Shown here: in pieces, positions 43,201 through 52,202 of the stretch
How the letters are laid out: the number at the start of each line of letters is the position of its first letter
How positions within the stretch are numbered: position 1 is the stretch's first letter
Assembly (NCBI RefSeq): GCF_009389585.1
Contig: NZ_VIYG01000011.1
Span: forward strand, 1 to 64,000
DNA from: Oceanobacillus sp. CFH 90083
GTDB taxonomy: Bacteria; Bacillota; Bacilli; Bacillales; Amphibacillaceae
Direction of reading: 5' to 3'
Length of the DNA: 64,000 nt
The notes under the pieces: generated by a model
Told to the model about the DNA's origin: nothing
What the model saw: the letters and a program-made list of their open reading frames with translations, nothing else
Database searches by the model: none
Translations under genes and position numbers: made by a program

Positions 43201-43490
43201 TTGGTGTGAAGTCTTTAACTTTCCATTTTTAATTGGTACTCCCAAAATAAAGCCATGCTCCTGTCTTGGTATGTATATCCTTCTTGAGAATAAATACTAT
43301 CAACTACATTCAGTATCGTACTGCTTTCCAAATATGACCCGCAAAACCTCTCCCCCTCCAGTGTTGCACAAAACCCATTTCACCTCCCCTTCTCCAATCA
43401 TCAACAAAATAATTCTAATCTCCGCAAACATCGATTCTAAAGCACTTATCAATGAATATGACAAATGAAATCCTCCAAAGCACACTATCT
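43201..43490. promoter_or_regulatory. Upstream region of a sigma-54 operon
   Basis: No supportable gene. The only notable spot is CAGTA-TCG-TACTG (near 43312), a small palindrome about 180 bases upstream of the sigma-54 promoter, where LevR-type activators usually bind. The short open frames here lack ribosome sites. Confidence 0.3.
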
Positions 43491-43506
43491 TGGCATGATT
43501 TTTGCT
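43491..43506 (+). promoter_or_regulatory. Sigma-54 promoter of the second mannose-family PTS operon
   Basis: TGGCATGATTTTTGCT matches TGGCAC-N5-TTGCA with the invariant GG (43492-43493) and GC (43504-43505) exactly 10 bp apart. It is 28 bases before the IIA start codon and the operon ends with a LevR-type activator gene. Confidence 0.85.
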
Positions 43507-43533
43507 GTATAGAAAGCAGAAGGAGGTGAACGA

Positions 43534-43956
43534 ATGAGAAGTTTTATATTTGCAACACACGGCTATCTATCTGAAGCATTTGTATATTCCATAGAAATGA
43601 TACTGGGAAAGCAAGAGAATATTTACTCGATTACAATGGACCCTGCTACAAGTACAGAATCCATTAGAAAACAATTACAGGAAATTTTTAACCAGCATGC
43701 TGAAAATACAGAATATGTGGTGCTCACAGATATTTTAGGCGGAAGCATTACTAATTTAATGGCCGAATGGATTACAAAAGAAAATATCCACGTTCTAACC
43801 GGAACCAATCTCCCGGTGGCTATTGAATTAATAAGTAACAACGAAGATATCCGTCTCGAACAGCTTATTCACCAAAGCATCCTTCAAGGAAAAGAAGGAA
43901 TTGTTTATATCAATAAAGTTGTCGAGGAAGAGGAGCAGGAAAGGATGGAATTCTGA
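43534..43956 (+). CDS. Mannose-family PTS enzyme IIA (sigma-54 operon)
   Basis: 140 residues. FATHGYLSEAF has the phosphorylated His9; VVLTDILGGSITNLMA (about 68-83) and LTGTNLPVAIELI are the other IIA(Man) motifs. It accepts phosphate from HPr for IIB. AGGAGG precedes the ATG. It shares its last base with the IIB start. It is a distant paralogue of the IIA at 18.9-19.3 kb. Confidence 0.9.
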   Translation: MRSFIFATHGYLSEAFVYSIEMILGKQENIYSITMDPATSTESIRKQLQEIFNQHAENTEYVVLTDILGGSITNLMAEWITKENIHVLTGTNLPVAIELISNNEDIRLEQLIHQSILQGKEGIVYINKVVEEEEQERMEF

Positions 43957-44423
43957 TGATTAAACTGGTGAGGATTGACGATCGATTATTACATGGGCAG
44001 GTCGCTTTTGCCTGGTCAAAGCACTATGACATCAATATTATCCTGGTGGCGAACGATGATGCTGCGAAGGATAAAACCAAGCAAATGGCGCTGAAGATGG
44101 CTAAGCCTCCAAATGCCAAGCTTTATATTAAATCGGTTGAGGAAGCGATCAAGGATTTGCCTAAATTGGACAACCCCAAAATGAAAGCGCTAGTCATCAT
44201 TGATTCTGCCAAAGATGCGAAAAGCCTTGTCGAGGCTGCCGATAACATCAAAAGCATTAACGTTGGCGGCATGCGTATGGCAGAAGGAAAAAAATTAATT
44301 TCCCGTGCCGTAGCGGTAGATGATGAAGATATTAAAAATTTAAAAGCAATTGAAGAAAAAATAGAAGTAGAGATTCGCCAGGTTCCTAATGATACAAAGA
44401 AATTATTTAAAAATCTTGTTTAA
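43956..44423 (+). CDS. Mannose-family PTS enzyme IIB (sigma-54 operon)
   Basis: 155 residues with RIDDRLLHGQVAFAW; His13 is the phosphate carrier. NVGGMRMAEGKKLISRAVAV near 105 and a closing RQVPNDTKK are family hallmarks. It phosphorylates the incoming substrate on IIC/IID. It starts immediately at the end of IIA and ends 24 bases before IIC. Confidence 0.9.
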   Translation: MIKLVRIDDRLLHGQVAFAWSKHYDINIILVANDDAAKDKTKQMALKMAKPPNAKLYIKSVEEAIKDLPKLDNPKMKALVIIDSAKDAKSLVEAADNIKSINVGGMRMAEGKKLISRAVAVDDEDIKNLKAIEEKIEVEIRQVPNDTKKLFKNLV

Positions 44424-44447
44424 AAACGCTTTGGAAGGAGGAAGAAA

Positions 44448-45194
44448 ATGCTGCTGGAAGCGATTTTGATAGGGCTTGTCGGAGCAGTTGGAATCCTGGA
44501 TGGCCGAATTTTTGGACAAACCATGATTGAGCGGCCGTTAGTACTTGGTCCCGTGGTTGGGCTGATTCTGGGGGATCTGCAAACAGGGATTATCGTAGGT
44601 GCAACACTGGAATTGGTCTGGATGGGGATTGTCGGTATTGGTTCAGCCACTCCCCCGGATGTTACTACTGGTGGAGTGTTAGGGACAGCGTTTGCCATTA
44701 TGACAGGCAGCGGTCCGGAAGTCGCCTTGGCATTAGCTGTACCTATTGCTATTTTGGCGCAATCTTTAGGGATTCTGGTTCGGACGATCAATACTTTTTT
44801 TATTCATCGGGCGGATCGTTATGCCAAGCAAGGAGATACAGGAAAGATAACCCTGATGCATTGGCTCGGTGTTTCACTATTCTTTTTAAATGGATTTGTA
44901 CCGAATTTTTTAGGGATCATGCTGGGTTCAGAAACGGTAGAGGCATTTGTCAATAATATCCCTGCCTTTATAACGGATGGATTAGGAGTAGCAGCGTCGA
45001 TGTTTCCAGCTCTGGGCTTTGCATTGCTGCTGCAAATGACCTTCAGTATGAAGCTGTCCCCTTATTTCTTTCTGGGGTTTGTCATAGCTATTTACTTTGG
45101 CGTGGATATCACCGGAGTCGCTATTATCGGTGCCATTATTGCAGTCATACTCTATCAGTTAGATAAGTCTGACGATGAGGAGGTTACATTGTAA
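44448..45194 (+). CDS. Mannose-family PTS enzyme IIC (sigma-54 operon)
   Basis: 248 residues, several membrane helices. The EII-Sor motif block RPLVLGPVVGLILGDLQTGIIVGATLELVWMGIVGIG (about 28-64) is intact, and PPDVTTGGVLGTAFAIM follows. It translocates the sugar. GGAGG precedes the ATG; the stop codon shares a base with the start of IID. Confidence 0.9.
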   Translation: MLLEAILIGLVGAVGILDGRIFGQTMIERPLVLGPVVGLILGDLQTGIIVGATLELVWMGIVGIGSATPPDVTTGGVLGTAFAIMTGSGPEVALALAVPIAILAQSLGILVRTINTFFIHRADRYAKQGDTGKITLMHWLGVSLFFLNGFVPNFLGIMLGSETVEAFVNNIPAFITDGLGVAASMFPALGFALLLQMTFSMKLSPYFFLGFVIAIYFGVDITGVAIIGAIIAVILYQLDKSDDEEVTL

Positions 45195-46015
45195 TGGAAG
45201 AACAAAAAAAGCCGGGTGAAATTACAAAAAAGGATTTAAGAAAAGTGTTCTGGCGCTCTTTTACACTCCAAGGTTCTTTTACTTATGAACGGATGCAGGC
45301 ATTGGGTTACCTTTTTTCTTTAATTCCACTATTAAAGAAATTGTATCCCGACAGCAAAGATCGAGCAGAAGCATATCAGCGTCATTTGGCATTTTTTAAT
45401 ACGACTCCGGCAGTATCCAGCTTTATTATGGGTATCTCCGGTGCGATGGAGCAGAAAAACGCGAAAGACAAAGAGAATTTTGATATAAGCACGATCAATA
45501 ATATTAAGGTGGCATTAATGGGACCGCTGGCCGGTATCGGTGATTCATTTTTCTGGGGTACATTCAGAGTAATCGCTGCCGGTATAGGAATCTCCCTGGC
45601 TACTGACGGAAATATTTTAGGTCCGATTTTATTTCTGGTGCTCTATAATGTCCCGCATTTTTTAGCCAGGTACTACGGGACTTTCATAGGCTTTAATAAA
45701 GGAACAGACTTATTGGACAAGGTTCAGGAAAAAGGGCAATTTGAAAAAGTATCTTTAAGTGCCTCGGTATTAGGCTTGATTGTGATTGGAGCAATGACAG
45801 GAACGCTGATCGATTTATCCACTCCCCTCTCTTTCAGTATGCAGGGCAGTGAAGTAAATCTGCAGGAGACGCTGGATGAGATTCTGCCAAAAGTGATACC
45901 GCTGGGCTTAACCTTATTTATACTCTATCTGCTAAAGAAAAACGTTAAAGTGAACTATATTATGTTAGGAATTATTGCAATAGGAATTGTGAGCTCAGTT
46001 TTAGGAATTTTCTAA
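45194..46015 (+). CDS. Mannose-family PTS enzyme IID (sigma-54 operon)
   Basis: 273 residues. The N-terminal ITKKDLRKVFWRSFTLQGSFTYERMQALGYLFSLIP and ALMGPLAGIGDSFFWGTFRVIAAGIG near 112-137 are EIID signatures, with membrane helices at the C-terminus. It completes the membrane complex with IIC. It is followed after 14 bases by a SIS deglycase-like gene. Confidence 0.9.
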   Translation: MEEQKKPGEITKKDLRKVFWRSFTLQGSFTYERMQALGYLFSLIPLLKKLYPDSKDRAEAYQRHLAFFNTTPAVSSFIMGISGAMEQKNAKDKENFDISTINNIKVALMGPLAGIGDSFFWGTFRVIAAGIGISLATDGNILGPILFLVLYNVPHFLARYYGTFIGFNKGTDLLDKVQEKGQFEKVSLSASVLGLIVIGAMTGTLIDLSTPLSFSMQGSEVNLQETLDEILPKVIPLGLTLFILYLLKKNVKVNYIMLGIIAIGIVSSVLGIF

Positions 46016-46029
46016 AGGAGGAATTTAAT

Positions 46030-47103
46030 ATGACGGTTAATTTAATGCATCAATATATTTTGGAGGAAAAGGAAGTACTGTTGAATTTAATAGCGGACAG
46101 AGAAGATATCACAAGCGCTGTTATTCCATCTATCAGCAAGGAAGTAAAGAATGTCTATATTATCGGATCGGGAACATCTTATCATGCGGCCGTAGCTGCA
46201 AAGCCGTTGGTTGAAGAAGTAACCAATTGGGAGGTTCACCCTACGTACCCTACCCACTTTATGCAGGAAAATCTGACAGCGGATAAAAGCAGTCTTGTGT
46301 TAGGTATCTCTCAGGGCGGCAGCAGTTTATCTACTATAAATGGGATAAAACGCGCACAGGAAATGAAGATTCCAACAGTAGGTATGTCAGAATATAAAGA
46401 TAGTCATCTGGCTGATACTTCTGATTACTTTTTACCTATTTGCGTAGGAGACCACGAAAAGGCTGGTGCAAAAACGAAAGGATATGTCGCATCGATCCTT
46501 ACCTTAATGCTCTTCGCATTAGAATTCAGCAAGCATCATTATCTATTAAGCAGTGAAGAGTATAACAGCTATTTATCAAGAATGAAGAACACTTTCGAGA
46601 AGCTGGATGAAATCACAAAAGCCTCGGAGGAATGGGTTTACCGGATTAAAGATGAACTGACAAACGCCCGCGAAATCATGGTTATCGGATATGGAGCCAA
46701 CTACGCTACGGCACTTGAAGGAGCATTAAAGCTTCTGGAAACGGTAAGAGTACCTGTTATCGGATACGAAATGGAAGAATATATGCATGGTGTTTATAAT
46801 TGTGTCAGTGAAGATAGCAATTTTATTTTCCTGGCACCAAAGCATGAGAGTCAGGAAAGAATAGTGCTATTAAAAGAATTTCTAAATAAAATTACCAAGC
46901 ATTGTTATTTGATTGGAAGCGAGGAATTCGATGCTTCGAAGCAACATTTAAACTTTGCTACGGATGAGGATCCGTTATTTAGCATCTTTGAATATATTAT
47001 CCCGTTACAGCTGCTGTCTGCTGTACTTGCAAACGAAAAAGGAATTGACCCTGCTGTTTCTAAATTTCATAATTTCCATCAGCTGATGAGAAGCAAATCA
47101 TAA
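46030..47103 (+). CDS. SIS-domain sugar-phosphate deglycase/isomerase, GfrE/GfrF-like
   Basis: 357 residues with two SIS domains like the isomerase half of GlmS: IIGSGTSYHAAVAAKPLVEE (about 39-58) and LGISQGGSSLSTINGIKRA in the first, MVIGYGANYATALEGALKLLETV near 217-240 in the second, and E-Y-M-H-G-V-Y near 257. In Salmonella a sigma-54, mannose-PTS operon (gfrABCDEF) imports glucoselysine and fructoselysine, and its SIS enzymes cleave the phosphorylated products to glucose-6P and amine. The same gene order here supports a fructosamine-type substrate, but an amino sugar acid is also possible. AAAGGAGG precedes the ATG. Confidence 0.75.
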   Translation: MTVNLMHQYILEEKEVLLNLIADREDITSAVIPSISKEVKNVYIIGSGTSYHAAVAAKPLVEEVTNWEVHPTYPTHFMQENLTADKSSLVLGISQGGSSLSTINGIKRAQEMKIPTVGMSEYKDSHLADTSDYFLPICVGDHEKAGAKTKGYVASILTLMLFALEFSKHHYLLSSEEYNSYLSRMKNTFEKLDEITKASEEWVYRIKDELTNAREIMVIGYGANYATALEGALKLLETVRVPVIGYEMEEYMHGVYNCVSEDSNFIFLAPKHESQERIVLLKEFLNKITKHCYLIGSEEFDASKQHLNFATDEDPLFSIFEYIIPLQLLSAVLANEKGIDPAVSKFHNFHQLMRSKS

Positions 47104-47109
47104 TAGGAC

Positions 47110-47145
47110 ATTGCAGCGTACCCCGCATCACAGGTACGCTGCAAT
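47110..47145 (+). terminator. Hairpin between the SIS gene and the activator gene
   Basis: ATTGCAGCGTACC (47110-47122) and GGTACGCTGCAAT (47133-47145) form a perfect 13-bp stem with a 10-base loop, followed by ATTTATTTT. It would reduce transcription of the activator gene from the sigma-54 promoter. Confidence 0.7.
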
Positions 47146-47173
47146 GACTATTTATTTTAAAAGGATGAGATCT

Positions 47174-49939
47174 ATGGAGAGAGATAAACTAATTCAATTT
47201 CTAAGCGAACAATCAATCAATAAGGATACACAGCAGCCAGGAAAAGGTGTTACTGCAACACGATTAAGCGATACGTTTCAAATGAATCGAAGTGTAGCAA
47301 GCCGTCTCCTGAATGACTTATTCCATCGGAAGGAAGTCATCAAGGTAAATTCGCGTCCCGTTTTATTCTTTGAGAGAAAAACATTAGAAAACTATTATGA
47401 TAAAGTTATTGAAACATTCGTCTTCAAAAGTATAGATGCATTAAAAAGCTATTTTTCCATTACGGAAAACACCTTTGATCCTTTTGAAAGCTTTATTGGC
47501 GATTCCATGGATACTAAAAATATGATTGAGCAATGCAAAACAGCAATCAGTTACCCTCCCAGCGGACTGCCGATACTGCTCACCGGCGATTCAGGTGTCG
47601 GAAAAAGTTATCTGGCAAAATTAATCTATGATTATGCTGCAGCAAAAGCAATTATCCCGGAGGACGGTAAATTTATTACTTTTAACTGTGCAGAGTATGC
47701 AGATAACCCCGATTTAATTACTGCTAAACTATTTGGACATGTCAAAGGAGCATTTACCGGGGCGGACAGTAATAAAAATGGCGTAGTCGAAGCTGCCAAT
47801 AATGGTGTACTATTTTTAGACGAAGCACATCGGTTATCTTTTGAAAGTCAGGAAAAATTATTTTTACTGATGGATAAAGGTGTCTATAACCCTTTAGGTA
47901 ACAGTGATGTAGAAAGGAAAACAAATGTCAGGGTTATTCTTGCAACTACGGAAAACCCCAGCGAAGCTTTTTTACCTACTTTTACAAGAAGAATACCAGT
48001 AATAATTGACTTACCATCCCTTCATCAAATTTCTCTCAAAAATAAGCAAGCCTTAATCAAAAAATTTTACAGGGATGAGAGCAAACGGATCAACAAGACA
48101 TTAGATATTTCTAAAGATGTGGTTTACACACTTTTTAAATATGATCCGCCCGGCAATATCGGCGGACTCAGAAATGTCATTATTTTTTCCTGTGCCAGCG
48201 CACTGCAGGAAAATTCTCAGGCTGATAACAATATTTCGATTAACATCAGACATTTTCCCGAGCATTTAATAAAGCTGTACGCAGATAATAAGTATTATTT
48301 ACATTATCAATTCAAGCATATCCTTCTGGACAGCATGATTATTGATTACAGGGACAGCACTAAATTATCCGATAAGCATCTTTCAGAAACAGAAAATATC
48401 ATCAATCATTTATTCACAGAGATTCAAACAAAAGTGAAGCAGCATCAGGACATCCCTTTTTCCGTGTTAGTAGAAGATGTAAACAAATATTTAGATACCC
48501 TGCAGTCATTTTCGATTCTTGAACGCTCTGAACAAAAGGTTAATACGATCGAAAAGCTGTTATTTAATGTTTTAAAGGTTTACGATTACATCTTCTATTC
48601 ACAGCAGACCATTTTGAAAATAGCGAAGTACATCATTTACAGAAATGAATCATTTTCAACAGCAGCAGATGAAGAAGGGACGTTCAGAAAGCTCTTAGAA
48701 GGCTTAAAGCATGTTTATCCAAGAGAATTTAACCAGGCAAATCTGATAAAAGAAGAGTTGGAAAATGTATTGGGAATGCAAATTAATTTACTGGACTTAA
48801 ATATTATTATCCTGTTTTTAAGAGGTTTTGAAAAGCTGACCGATAACAAGGGAATCAAATCGATTATTGTTTGCCACGGAGAAAATACCGCTTCCAGCAT
48901 CGCCAATGTCGCTAATCGGCTATTGGGAAAATACCTTTTTCAAGGATTTGATATGCCGATAGAGGTGTCTGTCTCCGAGGTTATTGAAAAGATTACATTA
49001 TTTCTCAAAACCATCGATAACAGCAGTGATATTATTATTTTTGTCGATATGGGATCACTTATACAGCTGTCCGATCGACTGGAAAACAGCTTTAAAGGAA
49101 CAATCGGCTTAGTCAATAATGTGACAACCTCGATGGTGATAGAAGCAGGAGAAAAAATCCTGCAAAACAAACCAATCCATGACATATTAGCAAAAATGGA
49201 GGAACAGGTACCTCAATATCAAATTATTGAACCTCCTGTCACTAAAAAAGAAAATGTCATTATTACTACTTGTGATACTGGTATCGGAACGGCTATGAAA
49301 TTTAAGGAATTACTGGACAGGATATTTAAGGATATTCAAAACATTGATGTGATAGCATACGACTACTCCAGCTTGAAGCATGCCGGAACAGAGGCCAACT
49401 ATTTTAATGAATACAACATCCTGGGTATTGTCGGATCGCTGGACCCGGGAATAGAAGGAATCCCGTTTGTCGCAATTGAAGATATCATCAGCGGGAATAA
49501 TCAGTTTAAATGGTATGAAATCCTTGAAGCCGTGTTAACAGAAAGTGAAATTTCCATACTTAACGATAAGCTGCTTAAACAATTTTCGACGCAAAGTGTG
49601 CTTGACCATATTACGATATTAAATCCGGAGAAAATAATCAATCATGTCGAAAAAACATTATCTTTATTACAGGAAATGTTTCAGGTTGAGTTATCTAATT
49701 CTTCAAAAATCAGTTTATATATTCATATCAGCTGCTTAATAGAAAGGCTTGTTAAACAACAGCCAATTGAGGTCTATACAGATTTGGAAAGCTTTAAGCA
49801 GAGCCACCACGAATTTATAAGAGGAATAAAAAAAGCGTTCATTCAATTGGAGAATGTTTATAACATTAGCCTGCCTATCAGTGAAATTGGCTATATTTTC
49901 GATATTATCAAGCATAATCATCCTGAATTTTCATATTAG
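47174..49939 (+). CDS. LevR-type sigma-54-dependent activator with PTS domains
   Basis: 921 residues from the ATG at 47174, which has AAGGATGAG before it; an upstream in-frame start at 47111 would lie inside the hairpin. Domains: winged HTH (about 1-70), AAA+ domain with Walker A GDSGVGKS (138-145), the sigma-54 contact loop GAFTGA (192-197) and Walker B VLFLDEAH (212-219), PRD1 (about 430-540), EIIA(Man)-like domain with VCHGENTASS (about 572), an EIIB-like domain with Cys in ITTCDTGIGTA (about 705-715), and PRD2 at the C-terminus. It opens the sigma-54 promoter at 43491 when its substrate PTS is active. Confidence 0.9.
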   Translation: MERDKLIQFLSEQSINKDTQQPGKGVTATRLSDTFQMNRSVASRLLNDLFHRKEVIKVNSRPVLFFERKTLENYYDKVIETFVFKSIDALKSYFSITENTFDPFESFIGDSMDTKNMIEQCKTAISYPPSGLPILLTGDSGVGKSYLAKLIYDYAAAKAIIPEDGKFITFNCAEYADNPDLITAKLFGHVKGAFTGADSNKNGVVEAANNGVLFLDEAHRLSFESQEKLFLLMDKGVYNPLGNSDVERKTNVRVILATTENPSEAFLPTFTRRIPVIIDLPSLHQISLKNKQALIKKFYRDESKRINKTLDISKDVVYTLFKYDPPGNIGGLRNVIIFSCASALQENSQADNNISINIRHFPEHLIKLYADNKYYLHYQFKHILLDSMIIDYRDSTKLSDKHLSETENIINHLFTEIQTKVKQHQDIPFSVLVEDVNKYLDTLQSFSILERSEQKVNTIEKLLFNVLKVYDYIFYSQQTILKIAKYIIYRNESFSTAADEEGTFRKLLEGLKHVYPREFNQANLIKEELENVLGMQINLLDLNIIILFLRGFEKLTDNKGIKSIIVCHGENTASSIANVANRLLGKYLFQGFDMPIEVSVSEVIEKITLFLKTIDNSSDIIIFVDMGSLIQLSDRLENSFKGTIGLVNNVTTSMVIEAGEKILQNKPIHDILAKMEEQVPQYQIIEPPVTKKENVIITTCDTGIGTAMKFKELLDRIFKDIQNIDVIAYDYSSLKHAGTEANYFNEYNILGIVGSLDPGIEGIPFVAIEDIISGNNQFKWYEILEAVLTESEISILNDKLLKQFSTQSVLDHITILNPEKIINHVEKTLSLLQEMFQVELSNSSKISLYIHISCLIERLVKQQPIEVYTDLESFKQSHHEFIRGIKKAFIQLENVYNISLPISEIGYIFDIIKHNHPEFSY

Positions 49940-50037
49940 AAATACAGCGTACGTATCCAATTTATAAGAATGGATCAACAGCTGTTTGTGGTTCAAGAAA
50001 TTAAATAGCGAGTAATCCAAAAGCTATATATCCAAAA

Positions 50038-50069
50038 TAGTCCACACCTACTTAACTAGGTATGGACTA
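50038..50069 (-). terminator. Terminator of the excalibur protein gene
   Basis: TAGTCCA-C-ACCTA pairs with TAGGT-A-TGGACTA around a short loop. On the minus strand it is followed by TATTTTGG, 68 bases past the stop codon. Confidence 0.7.
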
Positions 50070-50136
50070 TCCTCCACTTTTTCAAGCAGCTAATATTTTT
50101 CTTTCCCAATCCAAGTTGGGCAATCGCAGGTTCGGA

Positions 50137-50979
50137 TTACTCACATCCAACCCCGTCTCCATCACGATCTAAATGAGCTGCATATCCCGGATCACCTTGA
50201 TATACAGGTGCTGCTCCTGCTGCTCTGGCTTCTGTACAGTTTTTATAATATACATCAGGGCTGGATGATGAACCGCTCGAATCTGTATCTGAGCTGGAAT
50301 CAGATGCAGAACTTGATTCCGAACCTGAGCTGGATGCATTACTGCCGGCACTTGCAGCAGCTGCATTCGACTCTGCACTTGCAAGTCGTGACTCTAAATC
50401 ACTTATTTCACTTTTCAGAGATTCATTCTCCTCAGACAGCTCTTCCAGTTCATTATTTAGAGATTCAATATCATCATTCAACGAACTGATTTGCTCATTT
50501 TCTTCTTCTAAGGTTGCGATTAACTCTTCATACTCTTCTATATCATTAGAGGATTTCTCTGCTTCTGCTTTTAATTCAGCTAATATCTCTTCATGTTGAC
50601 CTTCTAAATCTGTCATTTCAGATTTATATTGCTCCTCTAATGCAGCAAGTTCTTGTTCATGATCAGAGTGTATGCTTTCTAATTCACTGTTCAACTCTTC
50701 GTTCTCTTCTGTCAGCTCTTTTACCTTCACGGAATTATTATCTGTATTTTCAAAACCAATACCAACAGCAAATAAAATTACACCACTGATTGCAGTAGTA
50801 CAAAGTAGCCGTTTATTTAATACCTTTTCACGCTTAAAGATATTCTTCTGAACAAAATAGATAATAAAATAAATAAGTGAAAAAAATAAAGCTGATAAAC
50901 CAATAAGTATTAATGCCATAGACAATACTATAACCCCCTTTTTTGTATGAAAGGCTACAATTCCAGCAAATTTCAACAT
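50137..50979 (-). CDS. Membrane-anchored coiled-coil protein with excalibur calcium-binding domain
   Basis: 280 residues by the longest frame. Two hydrophobic helices (about 20-45 and 58-76) are followed by an outside coiled coil of Glu-rich heptads (about 85-205), a Ser/Asp-rich spacer (about 210-245), and a C-terminal excalibur domain, YKNCTEARAAGAAPVYQGDP...HLDRDGDGVGCE, with the calcium-binding D-R-D-G-D-G-V and two Cys. Excalibur domains are found on secreted Bacillus proteins and are thought to bind calcium at the surface. The start is unsure: an ATG at 50919 or TTG at 50925 after AAGGGGG is an alternative, giving about 260 residues. A decayed copy of the domain lies at 60356. Confidence 0.78.
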   Translation of the reverse strand: MLKFAGIVAFHTKKGVIVLSMALILIGLSALFFSLIYFIIYFVQKNIFKREKVLNKRLLCTTAISGVILFAVGIGFENTDNNSVKVKELTEENEELNSELESIHSDHEQELAALEEQYKSEMTDLEGQHEEILAELKAEAEKSSNDIEEYEELIATLEEENEQISSLNDDIESLNNELEELSEENESLKSEISDLESRLASAESNAAAASAGSNASSSGSESSSASDSSSDTDSSGSSSSPDVYYKNCTEARAAGAAPVYQGDPGYAAHLDRDGDGVGCE

Positions 50980-51347
50980 AGCCCTTCCATTTTTCTGTAT
51001 TTTGCATTTATTCCTACTAAAATAACCTCTTGTTTCATTATGTAAATAGAGATTTTAATGGTTAGTGTTTATTTCTGTATACCTATAAAACACAGGGGAA
51101 TTTTTGATAGGATATAAATTAACAGAACTATATTCATAGTTAATTATACCTTAAAAACAAGTGAAAATTAAGTATTATTCGCAAATATTGATAAAAATTT
51201 AAGAATTCCTTTTATAAATTTTTCATTTTTTTATTTTTAATCTCTCCTCTATATAACGAGCTTCTCAATCCTTCCTCTTCCCAAAACATGCTAAAATAAT
51301 AAATATCAATCACAAAATAAACTCAGCAACCATCGGAGGGAACACCA
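50980..51347. other. A+T-rich intergenic region
   Basis: It holds the promoter areas of the excalibur gene (leftward) and the GntR gene (rightward). I cannot assign clear -35/-10 pairs among the many A+T-rich stretches. Confidence 0.3.
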
Positions 51348-52070
51348 ATGAGCTTAGACTATACAAATTCCATTCCTCTTCATGTGCAATTAAAACAAAA
51401 GATAGAACAAAAAATATATAACAGCCATTATGTAGATAAAATTCCCAGCGAGCGGGAACTAATGAATGAATACTATGTCAGCAGAAGTACCGTCAGGCAA
51501 AGTATAGAGCAGCTTGTCCGGGAAGGTATCCTGATGAGAAAGCCCGGAAAAGGAACCTTTATAGCAGTCAGGACAATCAATGACTGGCTCGGCAGTCTCA
51601 GCAGCACCTCAGAGAATATTAAAAAAATGGGAATGTCACCGGGAGCGAAATTAATTACATCAAAAGAAATTGAACTATTTGGAAGATTAAAGGATATCAC
51701 TGGATTAGATAAAGCCCATCACTTTAAAAGAGTACGATATGCAAATGATATTCCAATGGGGGTTGAAAGACATTATTATCCTGTTGCGTTAGGTAAGAAG
51801 CTGTCTCAATTTAATTTAGATCAGGAGGCATTTTATGAATTACTCGAACGGGAACTTAAAGTAAAAACCTTTCAGGCAGAGCAGGAAATCAGAGCCAGTA
51901 CCGCAACAGGGAATGATTCACAGCTATTAAATATTTCAGAAGGCTCGAGTATTATTATTGCGGAAAGAAAAATTACAGATATGAATGGGGATTTTGTCGA
52001 ATTTGAAAGAGCTCATTATCGGGCGGACATGTACGCATTTAAGATAACCTTGTCGAGAAACAGCAGATAG
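51348..52070 (+). CDS. GntR-family (HutC/UTRA) transcriptional regulator
   Basis: 240 residues. Winged HTH (about 5-70, IPLHVQLKQKIEQKIYN...IPSERELMNEYYVSRSTVRQSIEQLVREGILMRKPGKGTF), then the UTRA ligand domain (about 90-235) with F-K-R-V-R-Y-A-N-D-I-P-M-G and E-R-K-I-T-D near its end. It should repress the symporter and amidohydrolase genes that follow on the same strand and be released by their substrate. GGAGGG precedes the ATG. Confidence 0.85.
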   Translation: MSLDYTNSIPLHVQLKQKIEQKIYNSHYVDKIPSERELMNEYYVSRSTVRQSIEQLVREGILMRKPGKGTFIAVRTINDWLGSLSSTSENIKKMGMSPGAKLITSKEIELFGRLKDITGLDKAHHFKRVRYANDIPMGVERHYYPVALGKKLSQFNLDQEAFYELLERELKVKTFQAEQEIRASTATGNDSQLLNISEGSSIIIAERKITDMNGDFVEFERAHYRADMYAFKITLSRNSR

Positions 52071-52202
52071 ATGTAGAATAATCTATTATTTCTTAACTGG
52101 TACGAACATTCTTACCTCCTTGAGAATACTTTTACTTTTAGCATAAAATGAAGAATACTAATTCTATGCACAGATATAGACAGTCTCAAGGAGGTCATAA
52201 AA

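Noticed and set aside
43300-43560. 86-codon minus-strand frame
   Set aside because: Overlaps the sigma-54 promoter and the IIA start; composition is not protein-like.
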